NCBI GenBank assembly: GCA_903864835.1
Contig: CAIPHK010000015.1
Span: forward strand, 124,001 to 188,000
Source: an uncultured bacterium
GTDB lineage: Bacteria; Margulisbacteria; Marinamargulisbacteria; SXXA01
DNA length: 64,000 bases
Direction of reading: 5' to 3'
Part shown: piece by piece, positions 37,801 through 46,675 of the stretch
Layout of the letters: each line of letters opens with the position of its first letter
Numbering within the stretch: the stretch's first letter is position 1
Notes under the pieces: generated by a model
Seen by the model: the letters and a program-made list of their open reading frames with translations, nothing else
Database searches by the model: none
What the model was told of the DNA's origin: nothing
Position numbers and translations under genes: made by a program

Positions 37801-38245
37801 GCGAATTATTACAAAAACAAAAAAAGAAATGGTGATTGGAAGTCTGGAAGACTATCGCGGATCGGTCACCGTCATGATGTTCCAAATGGGGGACAATTTT
37901 GAAGAACGGGCTGCCCTTTTTGTTGACGACGCCATTATCCGTATTGCAGGACGCGTACGCGTAAACCAAGACGAAATCACGATATCAGTCGACGATATCC
38001 AACCGGTCGATTACGCCATGCAGAGTAAAACCGTAAAAATCGACCTAGATAATATCGATTCTGATGACCTGCTCCATGAAATCAAGCGAATCCTTTTACA
38101 ATTTAAGGGGTATACCCCCGTCTGTTTTCAGTTGGGGGACACTATGATTTTGGCCCATCGAAAATATTGGGTCAGCGATGACGAACTTTGCTTTGCCCAA
38201 TTAAGAGAAGTCGTGGGCGAAGGGCATTTTTGGATTGAACAGTGA
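34850..38245 (+). CDS. dnaE: DNA polymerase III alpha subunit
   Basis: A 1,131-residue DnaE1-type polymerase. An N-terminal PHP domain (H-L-H-V-H-T-E-Y-S) is followed by the polymerase core with catalytic aspartates in P-D-I-D-L-D-F, the finger motif G-x-G-R-G-S-A-A-G-S, helix-hairpin-helix elements and a C-terminal OB domain. It is the replicative polymerase. The PHP metal residues look intact, so PHP proofreading activity is possible. It ends a co-directional run of seven genes that starts at 30383. After it lie 77 bases with a weak hairpin before the convergent gpmI. Confidence 0.98.
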   Translation: MSFIHLHVHTEYSLLESPIRVDKLIERAKEFEMPSLAMTDNGSMYGVIDFYLSCKKKGIKPIIGCEMFLTTTIRQKERGLNRLILLCQDYAGYQNLIQLVTIAYLEGFYYRPRIDLEHLAQFSEGLIAISPGQRGPVAYNIRSHNPVEAERFARELRGIYGDRFYLGLVRHSSSMDDFMIDGSLALSQQLGIPVVATNDVYDLNPHSTELRQIVNCIQTGRRIEEETRISDDDDSYFKSADEMTALFADIPDAIANTLKIADLCNLEIETEQVKLPQFECPRGLHPKEYLNELVWDGIRKKYGDITPELEARANFELDIINKMHYAPYFLIIFDFLDFCVKSNIPVGPGRGSAAGSIVAYALNITKIDPIRYKLLFERFLNPERVSMPDIDLDFCIRRRSEVIDYIVNRYGTDRVSQIITFGTMASRGVVRDVGRVLNVPLPEVDRLAKLIPSTPGQYTSIPEALEQVQELKASYDGSPQIKRLLDIAIQLEGLSRHTSTHAAGVVISRDPLATVVPLIKNEGQIVTQFQMSDLEKVGLLKMDILGLRNLTVLDDCINMIEKRHGIRIDLDALPVDDVATYDLLCTGETAGVFQLEGRGMRQLIKDLRPRVFEDIIALLALYRPGPLGSGMVNEFVSNKSGDTQVKYDLPELEPILSETYGLIVYQEQVMQIASTVAGFSLGQSDMLRRAMGKKKKEEMDRLRDEFIDGADDRGFDIDKARHIFDLCYKFAEYGFNKSHSAAYALISYQTAYLKSNYSVEYMAALLSSILGLGDRTSLYIQECRSMGIPILPPDVNQSGVDFTIVAVEDGKQAIRFGMGAVKNVGEAAIENIIASREKPFTDLMDFCAKIDLKQVNKRVIESLIKSGAFDLIGDRSELLEIFESTIESAQIAAKERSNGQVGLFGDAEMVSVPRRDVIRRGDNIILSYVDRLKMEKEMLGLYISGHPLDHIQDLLKKMPHNSGTLRPEDNGKKVDMIGQLTDCRRIITKTKKEMVIGSLEDYRGSVTVMMFQMGDNFEERAALFVDDAIIRIAGRVRVNQDEITISVDDIQPVDYAMQSKTVKIDLDNIDSDDLLHEIKRILLQFKGYTPVCFQLGDTMILAHRKYWVSDDELCFAQLREVVGEGHFWIEQ

Positions 38246-38253
38246 TAAGGTTT

Positions 38254-38297
38254 CCCCCAAAAAGTCCTTCCCTTCGGTCAGTGTACTTTTCGGGGGG
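38254..38297. other. Imperfect hairpin between dnaE and gpmI
   Basis: CCCCCAAAAAGT (38254-38265) pairs with ACTTTTCGGGGG (38285-38296) with one mismatch around a 19-base loop. It lacks a U-tract on either strand. It may act as a factor-dependent end point for the two converging transcripts. Confidence 0.3.
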
Positions 38298-38322
38298 CCC
38301 CCGTATTTGTAGCCCTCGCTGA

Positions 38323-39972
38323 CTACCCTTCTGTAACCATTTTTTGGTAGACCGGGTCGCCGTCGACGGTGATTAGTGAGGGTTCGTACCCTGGCGGGGT
38401 TTCATACCCTAACAAATTACAAAGGGTGGCCGCTACGTTGGCCAGGCCGGCATTGGGGAGATCCGCCAATTGGTAGACTGCGTTGCGTCGAAAATCCATA
38501 ATCGCACACGGTACCGGGTTTAAGGTATGGGCGGTCTTGGGAGTCCGAATTCCGTTTTTTTCAGTGAACATTTCGTCCGCGTTGCCATGATCCGCCAATA
38601 CCATAACGGCCCCACCTTGGGCACGTACCGCGTCTATAATCCGCTTTACGCTGGCATCGGTTGTTTCTACCGCGCGAATTGTTGCCTCCAGATTTCCAGT
38701 ATGCCCCACCATGTCCCCGTTGGGATAATTCATCCGTCCAAAATCGAATTGTCCCGATTCTATGAGCTCTACTGCCTTGTCCGTGATTTGAACGGCCTGC
38801 ATATCTGGAGCCTGATCAAACTGAATTCGATCCGATGGAATTTCGACGTAGAGTTCGAGATTAGGGTCGATGTATCCCGAATTATTTCCATTCCAAAAAT
38901 AGGTCACGTGTCCAAATTTTTGAGTCTCCGAAATGGCAAAGCTTCGAAGTCCCACTCCGCACATATATTCCCCGACGGGGTGTTCAATCGCGGGTGGATT
39001 CACCAAAAACTGTCGGGGAAGTTGAAGATCGCCGTCATATTGCATCATTCCCGCAAAACAAATTTGGGGGACTCGTACCCGATCAAATCTTAAAAATTCA
39101 GAGGCTTCCAACGCCATCGTCAATTCAATGGCCCGGTCACCACGGAAATTGAAGATAACAACACTGTCCCCATCCTCAATGGCGCCGATGGGTTGTCCCT
39201 CTTTTACCACCGTAAACGACGGTAAATATTGATCGATGGCTTTAGGATCTTCGTCATAAAACGTTTGAACCGCCGTTTTTGCATCGGGAAATGGCCTCGC
39301 GACGCCCAGTACATGCGCATCCCATCCCCGCTTTACGATATCCCAATCGGCATTGTAACGATCCATCGTGGTCACCATTCGCCCCCCACCTGACGCCACC
39401 TGGTAGTCATTACCCGCCTCATTGATTTCAGACAAGACCGCCTCTAGGAGATCCAAATACTCTAATGCTGATTTTTCAGCGACATCACGGCCATCCAAAA
39501 GCACATGAATTCGGCCTTTATGAACGCCTTCGGATGCCGCTTGGCGCACCATCGCGATCAGGTGGTCGATATGAGAATGAACGTTGCCATCCGATAACAA
39601 TCCAATCCAATGGAATGTCGATTTTTCCAAAATCACGTTTTTTACAAGTTGTTGCCACACTGCCCCTGCAAACAATGCCCCAGAATCGATCGCTGTCCGA
39701 ACAAGTGAGGCCCCTTGATCAAATATTCGCCCGGCCCCTAATGCATTATGCCCCACTTCACTGTTACCCATATCGTCATCGGATGGCATTCCCACCGCTG
39801 TGCCATGTGCCCTGAGCTCACGGTAGGTTGGGAGCGTCATTAGATAGTCCAACGTGGGAGTGTTTGCCAAAAAAACAGCATCCGCCCCATCCCGTTTTCC
39901 GATGCCAACGCCATCCATCACAATTAATACGACGGGTCGGCCCGAAAGCCGCCGATTATTGAGTCGGGACAA
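38323..39972 (-). CDS. gpmI: 2,3-bisphosphoglycerate-independent phosphoglycerate mutase
   Basis: A 549-residue alkaline-phosphatase-fold mutase. The first metal aspartate is D20 (V-M-D-G-V-G), the phosphorylated serine is Ser71 in D-M-G-N-S-E-V-G-H, and the later metal motifs A-D-H-G-N-A-D and H-T appear near the C-terminus. It interconverts 3- and 2-phosphoglycerate with manganese, without a cofactor. Its start overlaps the wecB stop by 17 bases, so it is part of the glmS-ugd-wecB-gpmI unit. Confidence 0.96.
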   Translation of the reverse strand: MSRLNNRRLSGRPVVLIVMDGVGIGKRDGADAVFLANTPTLDYLMTLPTYRELRAHGTAVGMPSDDDMGNSEVGHNALGAGRIFDQGASLVRTAIDSGALFAGAVWQQLVKNVILEKSTFHWIGLLSDGNVHSHIDHLIAMVRQAASEGVHKGRIHVLLDGRDVAEKSALEYLDLLEAVLSEINEAGNDYQVASGGGRMVTTMDRYNADWDIVKRGWDAHVLGVARPFPDAKTAVQTFYDEDPKAIDQYLPSFTVVKEGQPIGAIEDGDSVVIFNFRGDRAIELTMALEASEFLRFDRVRVPQICFAGMMQYDGDLQLPRQFLVNPPAIEHPVGEYMCGVGLRSFAISETQKFGHVTYFWNGNNSGYIDPNLELYVEIPSDRIQFDQAPDMQAVQITDKAVELIESGQFDFGRMNYPNGDMVGHTGNLEATIRAVETTDASVKRIIDAVRAQGGAVMVLADHGNADEMFTEKNGIRTPKTAHTLNPVPCAIMDFRRNAVYQLADLPNAGLANVAATLCNLLGYETPPGYEPSLITVDGDPVYQKMVTEG

Positions 39973-41125
39973 AGTTAAAGTTGCCAGGGGTCACCTCTTG
40001 GTTAAAATGCAATTTGAGATAGTTAACAATCTGACGCGATGCCGTCCCATCGCCGTAGGGATTCGGGCTCTCCGCCATTGCGGCGTATGCCTTGTGATCC
40101 CGAAGCAACCGAGTCACCTCGTCCACAATTTTGGTCTGCGACGTCCCCACCAGCACCGCGCATCCTGAAGTCACGCCTTCGGGACGTTCCGTCACATCCC
40201 GCATGACCAATACGGGTTTATTTAACGCAGGAGCTTCTTCCTGAAGACCTCCCGAATCCGTCAGAACCAAGGTCGACTGGCTCATTGCCCAGATTAGTTT
40301 GTCATAAGGCAACGGTTCCAACAGGATCATCCGAGGCGTATCTTTTAGTCGGTGATGAATCGTGTCAAAAAACTCGGGGTTCCGGTGAACAGGAAGCAAA
40401 ATTTCCAAATCCGAATTTTCCTCCAATAACTGACGTAGTGCCCAACAAATTTGGTCCAACGGGGCCCCGCCATTTTCACGCCGATGCGTCGTGACCAAAA
40501 TTCGACGTGCCCCGGGCACACATCCGAGAGACTCCATCCAGTCGTGATACGGTTGCACACCCCGTTGCTCAATCAGCTGCAATCCCAATAACAAGGCATC
40601 AATCACGGTATTTCCCACCATGACCGAATTTACCCCCATATTTTCAGCCACCAACCGTGTCAATGATGCAGCCGTTGGCGGAAACTTAACGGTGGATACT
40701 TGATCAATCACCCGTCGATTAAATTCTTCGGGAAATGGCGCATACAAGTCGTCGGTCCGAAGTCCCGCCTCAATGTGGACGACGTCGATTTTTCGGTAAA
40801 ACCCAACCATCGCACCCGCCAACGCGGAGGTGGTGTCGCCTTGGACCAAAATAGAACTCAAATTCAATGTGGGAATCACCCGATCCAATTCAAACAGCAA
40901 CCGAGAATTTAACTCGGCCAACGATTGGCCCCGCACCATTACCCCCAATTCCACCTCGGGAAAAATCCCAAAAAATGAAAGCACCGGGTGCAACAGTTCG
41001 CTATGCTGACCCGTGACGATAACGATGGGGTTCATCCCCTCCATTTGGCGAAACGCCGCCACCAAAGGCGCCATTTTAATGGCTTCAGGTCGGGTGCCAA
41101 TAATAATCCCTGGTCGGTATATCAT
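39956..41125 (-). CDS. wecB: UDP-N-acetylglucosamine 2-epimerase
   Basis: A 389-residue non-hydrolysing epimerase. It opens I-I-I-G-T-R-P-E-A-I-K-M-A-P and has the N-T-V-I-D-A, H-R-R-E-N and D-S-G-G-L-Q-E-E-A blocks. It makes UDP-ManNAc from UDP-GlcNAc for surface polysaccharides. Next to a nucleotide-sugar dehydrogenase and glmS, it forms a UDP-aminosugar supply group. It overlaps ugd by four bases and gpmI by 17. Confidence 0.94.
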   Translation of the reverse strand: MIYRPGIIIGTRPEAIKMAPLVAAFRQMEGMNPIVIVTGQHSELLHPVLSFFGIFPEVELGVMVRGQSLAELNSRLLFELDRVIPTLNLSSILVQGDTTSALAGAMVGFYRKIDVVHIEAGLRTDDLYAPFPEEFNRRVIDQVSTVKFPPTAASLTRLVAENMGVNSVMVGNTVIDALLLGLQLIEQRGVQPYHDWMESLGCVPGARRILVTTHRRENGGAPLDQICWALRQLLEENSDLEILLPVHRNPEFFDTIHHRLKDTPRMILLEPLPYDKLIWAMSQSTLVLTDSGGLQEEAPALNKPVLVMRDVTERPEGVTSGCAVLVGTSQTKIVDEVTRLLRDHKAYAAMAESPNPYGDGTASRQIVNYLKLHFNQEVTPGNFNFVPTQ

Positions 41126-42444
41126 GCCCGCCCAATTCCGTAATAAGAAAATCCAGCACGAATTGCCGATTGAGGATCAATCACCCGTCGGGCGTCCACA
41201 ATCGTCGGACTCCGCATCTGAGCCTTCAATGCCATCAGATCAATATCATAAAATTCATTCCACTCCGTCAGTATGAGCAGGACATCCGCACCCGCCGCCG
41301 CCGCCATCGCACTACTACAATAACGTACCTGATCTCCCAACAGTGGCCGGGCATTGTCGGCGGCCACCAAATCGTAGGCTTGAATGACCGCCCCATTCGC
41401 AATGAGTAACGGGAGAATATCTAAGGCCGGGGCGTCTCTCATATCATCCGTATTGGCCTTAAACGCCAATCCCAAAACGGCCACCACCGGCGACACAATC
41501 CCAGCAAGCCGGGAGATTACTTGGGTGACTACATGGTGCTTTTGACGTTTATTGACACTATCCACCGCCCCAAGGAGTTTTAATTCGACCCCATTTTTTT
41601 GACCCACGGCTTCCAATGCGCGAATATCTTTTGGAAAACACGAGCCCCCAAATCCAGGCCCTGGCATTAAAAAACTCGGACCGATTCGTCCATCAAGGCC
41701 CATTCCCCTGGCCACTTCCAACACATCGGTATTCGTTTTTTCACATAGCAACGCCAGCTCATTAACAAACGATATTTTAACCGCAAGAAAGGCGTTAGAT
41801 GCATATTTGATATGTTCAGCCGCCTCTAAGGCAACTTCAACAAACGGAATTTCCCTCGCGACATAGGGATGATACAGCGACTTAATCCGCTCAAATCCCA
41901 CCGCTGATCCGGATCCAATAACCACGCGTTCCGGGTTGAGGCAATCGCCAATCGCATTACCTTCTCGCAAAAATTCCGGGTTCGAGACCACAACGCAGCG
42001 ATCCTCGCCAATACCCGCGCTGAGAAGCCGGGTCCGAACCGCCGTACAGGTCCCCACAGGAACCGTACTTTTGACCACTAGAATCGTCGGTGTTTCGGAT
42101 GGATGCTGAGCCAAAATAGCCGCCATCTGGTCTACCGCAGTAAACAGGTATCGAAGGTCGGCCTCACCGGTGTCCGATGACGGCGTGCTCACCGCGATAA
42201 ACACAACAGATGCCGCACGGGCCGCAGATTCCAAATCCATCGAAAACGACAACCGTCCCGACGCCAAATTGTGGGTAATTAGTCGCTCAATACCCGGTTC
42301 AAAGATGGGACTTTTCCCCTCCTTCAGACGCTCAATTCGGGACGAATCAATATCGATCACGTCCACCGAATGGCCAAAGTCGGCCAAACACACCCCTGTC
42401 ACTAAGCCTACGTATCCCGCCCCAATTACCGTTACTTTCATCAT
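41122..42444 (-). CDS. UDP-glucose / UDP-ManNAc family 6-dehydrogenase
   Basis: A 440-residue nucleotide-sugar dehydrogenase: Rossmann loop G-A-G-Y-V-G-L-V-T, the substrate segment K-S-T-V-P-V-G-T, and the catalytic cysteine in G-G-S-C-F-P-K-D. The enzyme oxidises C6 of a UDP-sugar to a uronic acid. Family sequence alone resembles UDP-glucose dehydrogenase, while the wecB neighbour would also suit a UDP-ManNAc dehydrogenase (WecC). The choice remains open. It is eight bases after glmS and overlaps wecB by four bases. Confidence 0.88.
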   Translation of the reverse strand: MMKVTVIGAGYVGLVTGVCLADFGHSVDVIDIDSSRIERLKEGKSPIFEPGIERLITHNLASGRLSFSMDLESAARAASVVFIAVSTPSSDTGEADLRYLFTAVDQMAAILAQHPSETPTILVVKSTVPVGTCTAVRTRLLSAGIGEDRCVVVSNPEFLREGNAIGDCLNPERVVIGSGSAVGFERIKSLYHPYVAREIPFVEVALEAAEHIKYASNAFLAVKISFVNELALLCEKTNTDVLEVARGMGLDGRIGPSFLMPGPGFGGSCFPKDIRALEAVGQKNGVELKLLGAVDSVNKRQKHHVVTQVISRLAGIVSPVVAVLGLAFKANTDDMRDAPALDILPLLIANGAVIQAYDLVAADNARPLLGDQVRYCSSAMAAAAGADVLLILTEWNEFYDIDLMALKAQMRSPTIVDARRVIDPQSAIRAGFSYYGIGRA

Positions 42445-42451
42445 AAACCCT

Positions 42452-44275
42452 TTATTCGACAGTGACGCTTTTGGCTAAATTACGGGGTTGATCCACGTCG
42501 CATTCGAGTCGTACCGCAATGTAGTAGGCCAATAACTGCATCGGCACTACCGTCAAAATAGCGGTTAAATCTTCAGACGCATCAGGAATTCGAATGATGT
42601 CATCCGCAAATTCTTCGATATCCGTATCGCCTTCCGTCGCGATCACAATGGTTTTGCCTTTTCGCGCCCGGACTTCCTGAATGTTGCTCATCATCTTGTC
42701 GTATGTTGAACATTTTGGAGCGATACATACCACTGGCAACTGATCATCAATTAACGCAATCGGGCCATGCTTCAATTCTCCAGCGGCATATCCCGTGGCA
42801 TGAATATAGGAAATTTCCTTGAGTTTCAAAGCCCCTTCAAGGGCGCTTGGGTAGTTCATCCCTCGTCCAATAAACAAGAATTCGCGTTTTTTGTAATACT
42901 TTTCGGCAATGGCTTGAATCTGTTCTTTTTGCTCCAGAATTCGCTCAATATAGTCGGGGACTTTCTTGAGCTCCATCAGCATCGTTTGAACTTCCGCTTG
43001 AGACAACGTCCACTTCAATTGGCTAATATACAAGGTAAATAAGTACAAATTGACGAGCTGGGCGACATAATTTTTGGTTGATGCCACGCCCACTTCGGGA
43101 CCCGAATTGGTATTAATGACGCCGTCAGACTCCCGATCAATCGTCGAGCCTCGGACATTTACAAACGAAAGCACTTTAAAGAACTTACTCTTTGCTTCCC
43201 GAATACACGCCAGGGTATCCGCAGTTTCCCCTGACTGAGAAATCGCCACAACGATATCGTTAACCCCAGAAATCATTTGGCGGTATCGAAACTCTGACGA
43301 TATATCCACCTCCGTCAATACACGGGCATATCGTTCAATCATATATTTGGCGACTAACCCCGCATGCCAAGACGTCCCGCAGGCCTGAATAATAAACCGG
43401 GTGGTTCGGATCAGATCTTCATTTCCCATTCTGAGACCGTCAAACTGAATTAAATCCCCTTTAACACTGGCTGAAATAATATTTCGAACCACCGCAGGCT
43501 GCTCAAAAATCTCCTTAAGCATGTAGTGTTCAAATCCATTTTTGTCGGCTGAAGTGGCATCCCAGGCGATTTGATGGACCGTCTTTTCGATCACCGCGCC
43601 GCCCAATTTTTTAAAAGTGACCTTATCTTGCGCAACAATCGCGATATCCAGGTCGTCCATGTAGACGATTTCTTTGGTATGGGGAATGATCGCGTTGATA
43701 TCAGACGAAATAAAATTCTCATTTTTGCCCAACCCAACAATCAACGGACTCCCTTTTTTACACGCAATGATCCGCTCAGGGTCCGATTCTGCAATCACGG
43801 CAAATGCATACGTCCCTTCCAGATCAAGCATCGTCCGCTCCACGGCTTCCAACAAACTATCTTGAAGGTAGCGAGAGATCAGATGCACAATCACTTCCGA
43901 ATCCGTTTGGGATCTAAAAATGTACCCTTCGGCAATCAATTTAAGTTTGAGTGCTTGATAGTTTTCTATAATTCCATTGTGAACGATGGCCACTTTTTTG
44001 ACCGTATTGACCTGAGGATGAGCATTTACTTCGTTGGGCTCGCCATGGGTGGACCATCGCGTATGACCGATTCCCACACGTCCTTGGACGTTCATATTTT
44101 GGAGCAACTTTTCTAATTCACGAATTTTCCCGGGTGTTTTCCAATAACTCAGTTCACCCTCAGAAATCGCTGCGATTCCAGACGAGTCATACCCCCGGTA
44201 ACTTAGCCGTTCCAGGCCAACTAGTAATACCGATTCAAGATTTCGATCGCCGACATAGCCTACGATTCCGCACAT
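42452..44275 (-). CDS. glmS: Glutamine-fructose-6-phosphate aminotransferase
   Basis: A 607-residue GlmS. The N-terminal nucleophile is the cysteine after the initiator Met (M-C-G-I-V-G-Y), followed by the glutaminase domain, two SIS isomerase domains, and the C-terminal D-Q-P-R-N-L-A-K-S-V-T-V-E. It makes glucosamine-6-phosphate for peptidoglycan and lipopolysaccharide. AAGGAG lies six bases upstream of the ATG. A perfect TATAAT at 44315-44320 (minus strand) gives a leader of about 35 bases. I see no glmS ribozyme in the short leader. Confidence 0.97.
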   Translation of the reverse strand: MCGIVGYVGDRNLESVLLVGLERLSYRGYDSSGIAAISEGELSYWKTPGKIRELEKLLQNMNVQGRVGIGHTRWSTHGEPNEVNAHPQVNTVKKVAIVHNGIIENYQALKLKLIAEGYIFRSQTDSEVIVHLISRYLQDSLLEAVERTMLDLEGTYAFAVIAESDPERIIACKKGSPLIVGLGKNENFISSDINAIIPHTKEIVYMDDLDIAIVAQDKVTFKKLGGAVIEKTVHQIAWDATSADKNGFEHYMLKEIFEQPAVVRNIISASVKGDLIQFDGLRMGNEDLIRTTRFIIQACGTSWHAGLVAKYMIERYARVLTEVDISSEFRYRQMISGVNDIVVAISQSGETADTLACIREAKSKFFKVLSFVNVRGSTIDRESDGVINTNSGPEVGVASTKNYVAQLVNLYLFTLYISQLKWTLSQAEVQTMLMELKKVPDYIERILEQKEQIQAIAEKYYKKREFLFIGRGMNYPSALEGALKLKEISYIHATGYAAGELKHGPIALIDDQLPVVCIAPKCSTYDKMMSNIQEVRARKGKTIVIATEGDTDIEEFADDIIRIPDASEDLTAILTVVPMQLLAYYIAVRLECDVDQPRNLAKSVTVE

Positions 44276-44340
44276 ATCTACTCCTTACATATAAAGGACG
44301 GGAAAAAGAGCTCTATTATAGGGAATATGATGAGGGATCG

Positions 44341-45969
44341 CTACCCCCTGGCAACCTTTGCCACTACGGCATCTCCGCCCACCATTCGGCGCAACTCATC
44401 GGTGCGATCGGTCGACGCCAGCGACGTGACCACGGTGAAGGTTTGTCCCTCCCTCACTTGCTTCTCAATAAGCAAATGGTGATCCCCATTTTGGGCAATT
44501 TGAGGGAGATGGGTAATACAAAATACTTGGGCAGACTTGGACGTCAGCTTCAAAAGCTCGCCAATTCTGAGTGCGGTTAATCCACCCACTCCCGCATCCA
44601 CTTCATCAAAAATCAATGTGGGCGTCGGGTTCAACTCAAAAAATACCGAATTCACGGCCAACATAATCCGAGACAACTCCCCGCCCGACGCCACTTTCCC
44701 CAATGCCTTCCGATCTTCCCCCGGATTCGGTGCAATTTGCATCTCTGCAACCGTCGCCCCCGTTGCGGTCAACCGGGACAAGTCCAAATCGAGCTGGACT
44801 TTAAAATCAGCCTGATTAAACCCCAATTCCTCTAGCTTTTTACTGACCGATTCAGAAATATGAGCACCCGCCCGCTCACGAATTTCATGAATTGCAGTAG
44901 CGAGTTCATGTAACCGGGTGAGCAAGGTCTCGCGTTGCGCTTCCAGACGGGTCGATGTTGATTCAAATTGGAGCAACTCATCCCGTTCCGCCTTCATCAC
45001 CTCCAATTGATGCAACAGAGAATGAAGATCTAACGCCTTGTATTTGGTTTTAAGTTTAAACAGGATATCCAACCGGGCCTCGACCGCATCCACATCCATC
45101 TGATCCAAGTTTGCGGTCGCTTGCCGATAGCGTTCCAGTTGGTCGGAATGATCTTCCGCCATCAATTGCATATCATTGGCCGCCTCAAGCAACCCATTAA
45201 ACTGATCTAATACGGGCACCACTTTTTTTAGGGCGGTGATATACCGATGACTCACCGTCGTCAGTTGGTTCAACGCGGATAAGGCCTCCTTCAACTGGGT
45301 CACAACTAAGGTCCGATGGTTCAGGTCTTTTTTAATCCCGTTGAGAGTCTCTTCCTCGTCGTCTTTAAGCTGATGCTGAGAAATATCGTCGATCTGAAAT
45401 TGAAGAAAATCAATTTTTTGGGCGAGCTGCCCCTCGGACGATACCAATGAATTATACCGAGCAGTGACATCCGTCCACTCTCGAAAATTCGCTTTATACT
45501 CGGTAAGTATCGTTTCAATTCCCCAGGCATTGGCAAACTGATCGATGAGCCTCAATTGATACTCCGCCCCAAACAAGGCAAGTTGATCGTGTTGGCCGGT
45601 AATTCCGACCACGGACTTCATCACCTGGCGCAATTGTTTTAATGGAATGGCTTGGCCATTAATTCGGGTAATCGCCGGTTTTCCACGGGAGATCCGACGG
45701 TAGACAATCAGTTCATTGGAATCTTCCATTAAGGCCGCAAGTTCCGGAGTCGGATCAGGAAGAAAAAAGGCCCCTTCAACCACAGCCGCGTCGGCACCGG
45801 TTCGGATTAGCCCTTCGTCACCGGAATGCCCCATCAACAGCGAAATCGCGTCGATGACAATGGATTTTCCTGCCCCCGTCTCACCGGTAAGCACGGTAAA
45901 ACCCGAGTTAAATTCAATGTCACATTCGGCGATAACCGCCAGATTTTCAATTCGAAGAGTCGTGAGCAT
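44341..45969 (-). CDS. recN: DNA repair protein RecN
   Basis: A 542-residue SMC-like ATPase. Walker A is G-E-T-G-A-G-K-S (29-36); two long coiled coils flank the middle, and the signature/Walker B region (V-A-S-G-G-E-L-S-R, I-F-D-E-V-D-A-G-V-G-G) is near residues 430-500. RecN acts early at double-strand breaks. It ends 65 bases before glmS and has a perfect TATAAT eight bases before its ATG, so it is probably leaderless. I see no LexA-type box over the promoter. Confidence 0.96.
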   Translation of the reverse strand: MLTTLRIENLAVIAECDIEFNSGFTVLTGETGAGKSIVIDAISLLMGHSGDEGLIRTGADAAVVEGAFFLPDPTPELAALMEDSNELIVYRRISRGKPAITRINGQAIPLKQLRQVMKSVVGITGQHDQLALFGAEYQLRLIDQFANAWGIETILTEYKANFREWTDVTARYNSLVSSEGQLAQKIDFLQFQIDDISQHQLKDDEEETLNGIKKDLNHRTLVVTQLKEALSALNQLTTVSHRYITALKKVVPVLDQFNGLLEAANDMQLMAEDHSDQLERYRQATANLDQMDVDAVEARLDILFKLKTKYKALDLHSLLHQLEVMKAERDELLQFESTSTRLEAQRETLLTRLHELATAIHEIRERAGAHISESVSKKLEELGFNQADFKVQLDLDLSRLTATGATVAEMQIAPNPGEDRKALGKVASGGELSRIMLAVNSVFFELNPTPTLIFDEVDAGVGGLTALRIGELLKLTSKSAQVFCITHLPQIAQNGDHHLLIEKQVREGQTFTVVTSLASTDRTDELRRMVGGDAVVAKVARG

Positions 45970-45977
45970 GGGCGGCT

Positions 45978-45983
45978 ATTATA
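45978..45983 (-). promoter_or_regulatory. -10 box of recN, leaderless type
   Basis: Perfect TATAAT ending eight bases before the ATG at 45969, with no ribosome binding site between. The -35 box is not clear. Confidence 0.5.
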
Positions 45984-46012
45984 CGGCGTTTATGTGGGGT
46001 TCGACTATCAAT

Positions 46013-46321
46013 CTACGCAACCAACTCTACCTCATACGGGATCCCATCCCGTTTCAGCATGTCTTGCAAACACAATCTGACAAATTGATTCGACGAATAG
46101 CCCGTCTTCTTTGCAAAATTCTCGGCCATTTTTGGACTTACAAAACGTCGTTCATGTTCAATATCACACAAATTTTGCTTTGAAATTCCAAGTAAAGCAG
46201 CAAATTTAACCTGCGCCATCTCTTCTCCTAGACGAATCGCGTGTAACAAACTGCCTAATGTTAGCGACCCTGAAATGGATTCTAATGTTTCAATCGTATT
46301 TTTTGTTTTTTTTGCTCTCAA
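46013..46321 (-). CDS. HigA-like HTH antitoxin
   Basis: A 102-residue protein with an Xre-type helix-turn-helix (K-F-A-A-L-L-G-I-S-K-Q-N-L-C-D-I-E) in the middle. It follows a RelE/HigB-like toxin by 21 bases, in the toxin-first order typical of HigBA. The start is TTG at 46321 after a G-rich site. Such antitoxins bind the toxin and repress their own promoter. Confidence 0.82.
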   Translation of the reverse strand: MRAKKTKNTIETLESISGSLTLGSLLHAIRLGEEMAQVKFAALLGISKQNLCDIEHERRFVSPKMAENFAKKTGYSSNQFVRLCLQDMLKRDGIPYEVELVA

Positions 46322-46342
46322 GATATTTCCATCCCTTTCTTC

Positions 46343-46627
46343 TTAATATTTATGTTTGTTCACTTCTAACACATCAACAACTTCCACATCTCCCAACTCG
46401 GAAATCCGATAAATTGCCCGATATGCTCTGTTCAGCCGAATGGATCTATGGCCCATTCGTTCGCCCCTTAATAATTCATCGTGATATCCAGGAATTCGTC
46501 TCGCGGCCAAAAGGCCTTCATGCACAATGAGATCCACCCACGACTGAAGTTTTATTACGATATAAACCGGCAATCGCTTTAAATCGCTAATCGCCTTCTT
46601 AGAAAGAACCACATCAAAAATATCCAC
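46343..46627 (-). CDS. RelE/HigB-family toxin
   Basis: A 94-residue ParE/RelE fold protein. It has S-K-K-A-I-S-D-L-K-R-L-P at the start, G-Y-H-D-E-L-L-R-G-E-R-M-G-H-R-S-I-R-L-N-R-A-Y-R-A-I-Y in the strands, and V-V-D-V-L-E-V-N-K-H at the end, as in plasmid-maintenance HigB proteins. It would cleave mRNA on ribosomes. The start is GTG at 46627, which has a TACTAT box six bases upstream. The pair sits alone between recN and the large minus-strand operon. Confidence 0.85.
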   Translation of the reverse strand: MDIFDVVLSKKAISDLKRLPVYIVIKLQSWVDLIVHEGLLAARRIPGYHDELLRGERMGHRSIRLNRAYRAIYRISELGDVEVVDVLEVNKHKY

Positions 46628-46633
46628 AAGGAA

Positions 46634-46662
46634 ATAGTACCCAATAAATAGGTACGAGTAAA
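46634..46662 (-). promoter_or_regulatory. Leaderless-type promoter of the toxin-antitoxin pair
   Basis: TTTACT (46657-46662), 17 bases, TACTAT (46634-46639). The -10 box ends six bases before the GTG at 46627. A toxin translated from a leaderless GTG should be made poorly, which would suit tight control. Confidence 0.5.
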
Positions 46663-46675
46663 CATCGTTATTTAA

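Noticed and set aside
38254-38297. Intrinsic terminator for dnaE or gpmI
   Set aside because: The hairpin has a mismatch, a 19-base loop and no U-tract on either strand, so it is listed only as a hairpin.
44276-44340. glmS ribozyme or riboswitch in front of glmS
   Set aside because: The leader is only about 35 bases from the TATAAT box to the ATG, too short for the ribozyme.
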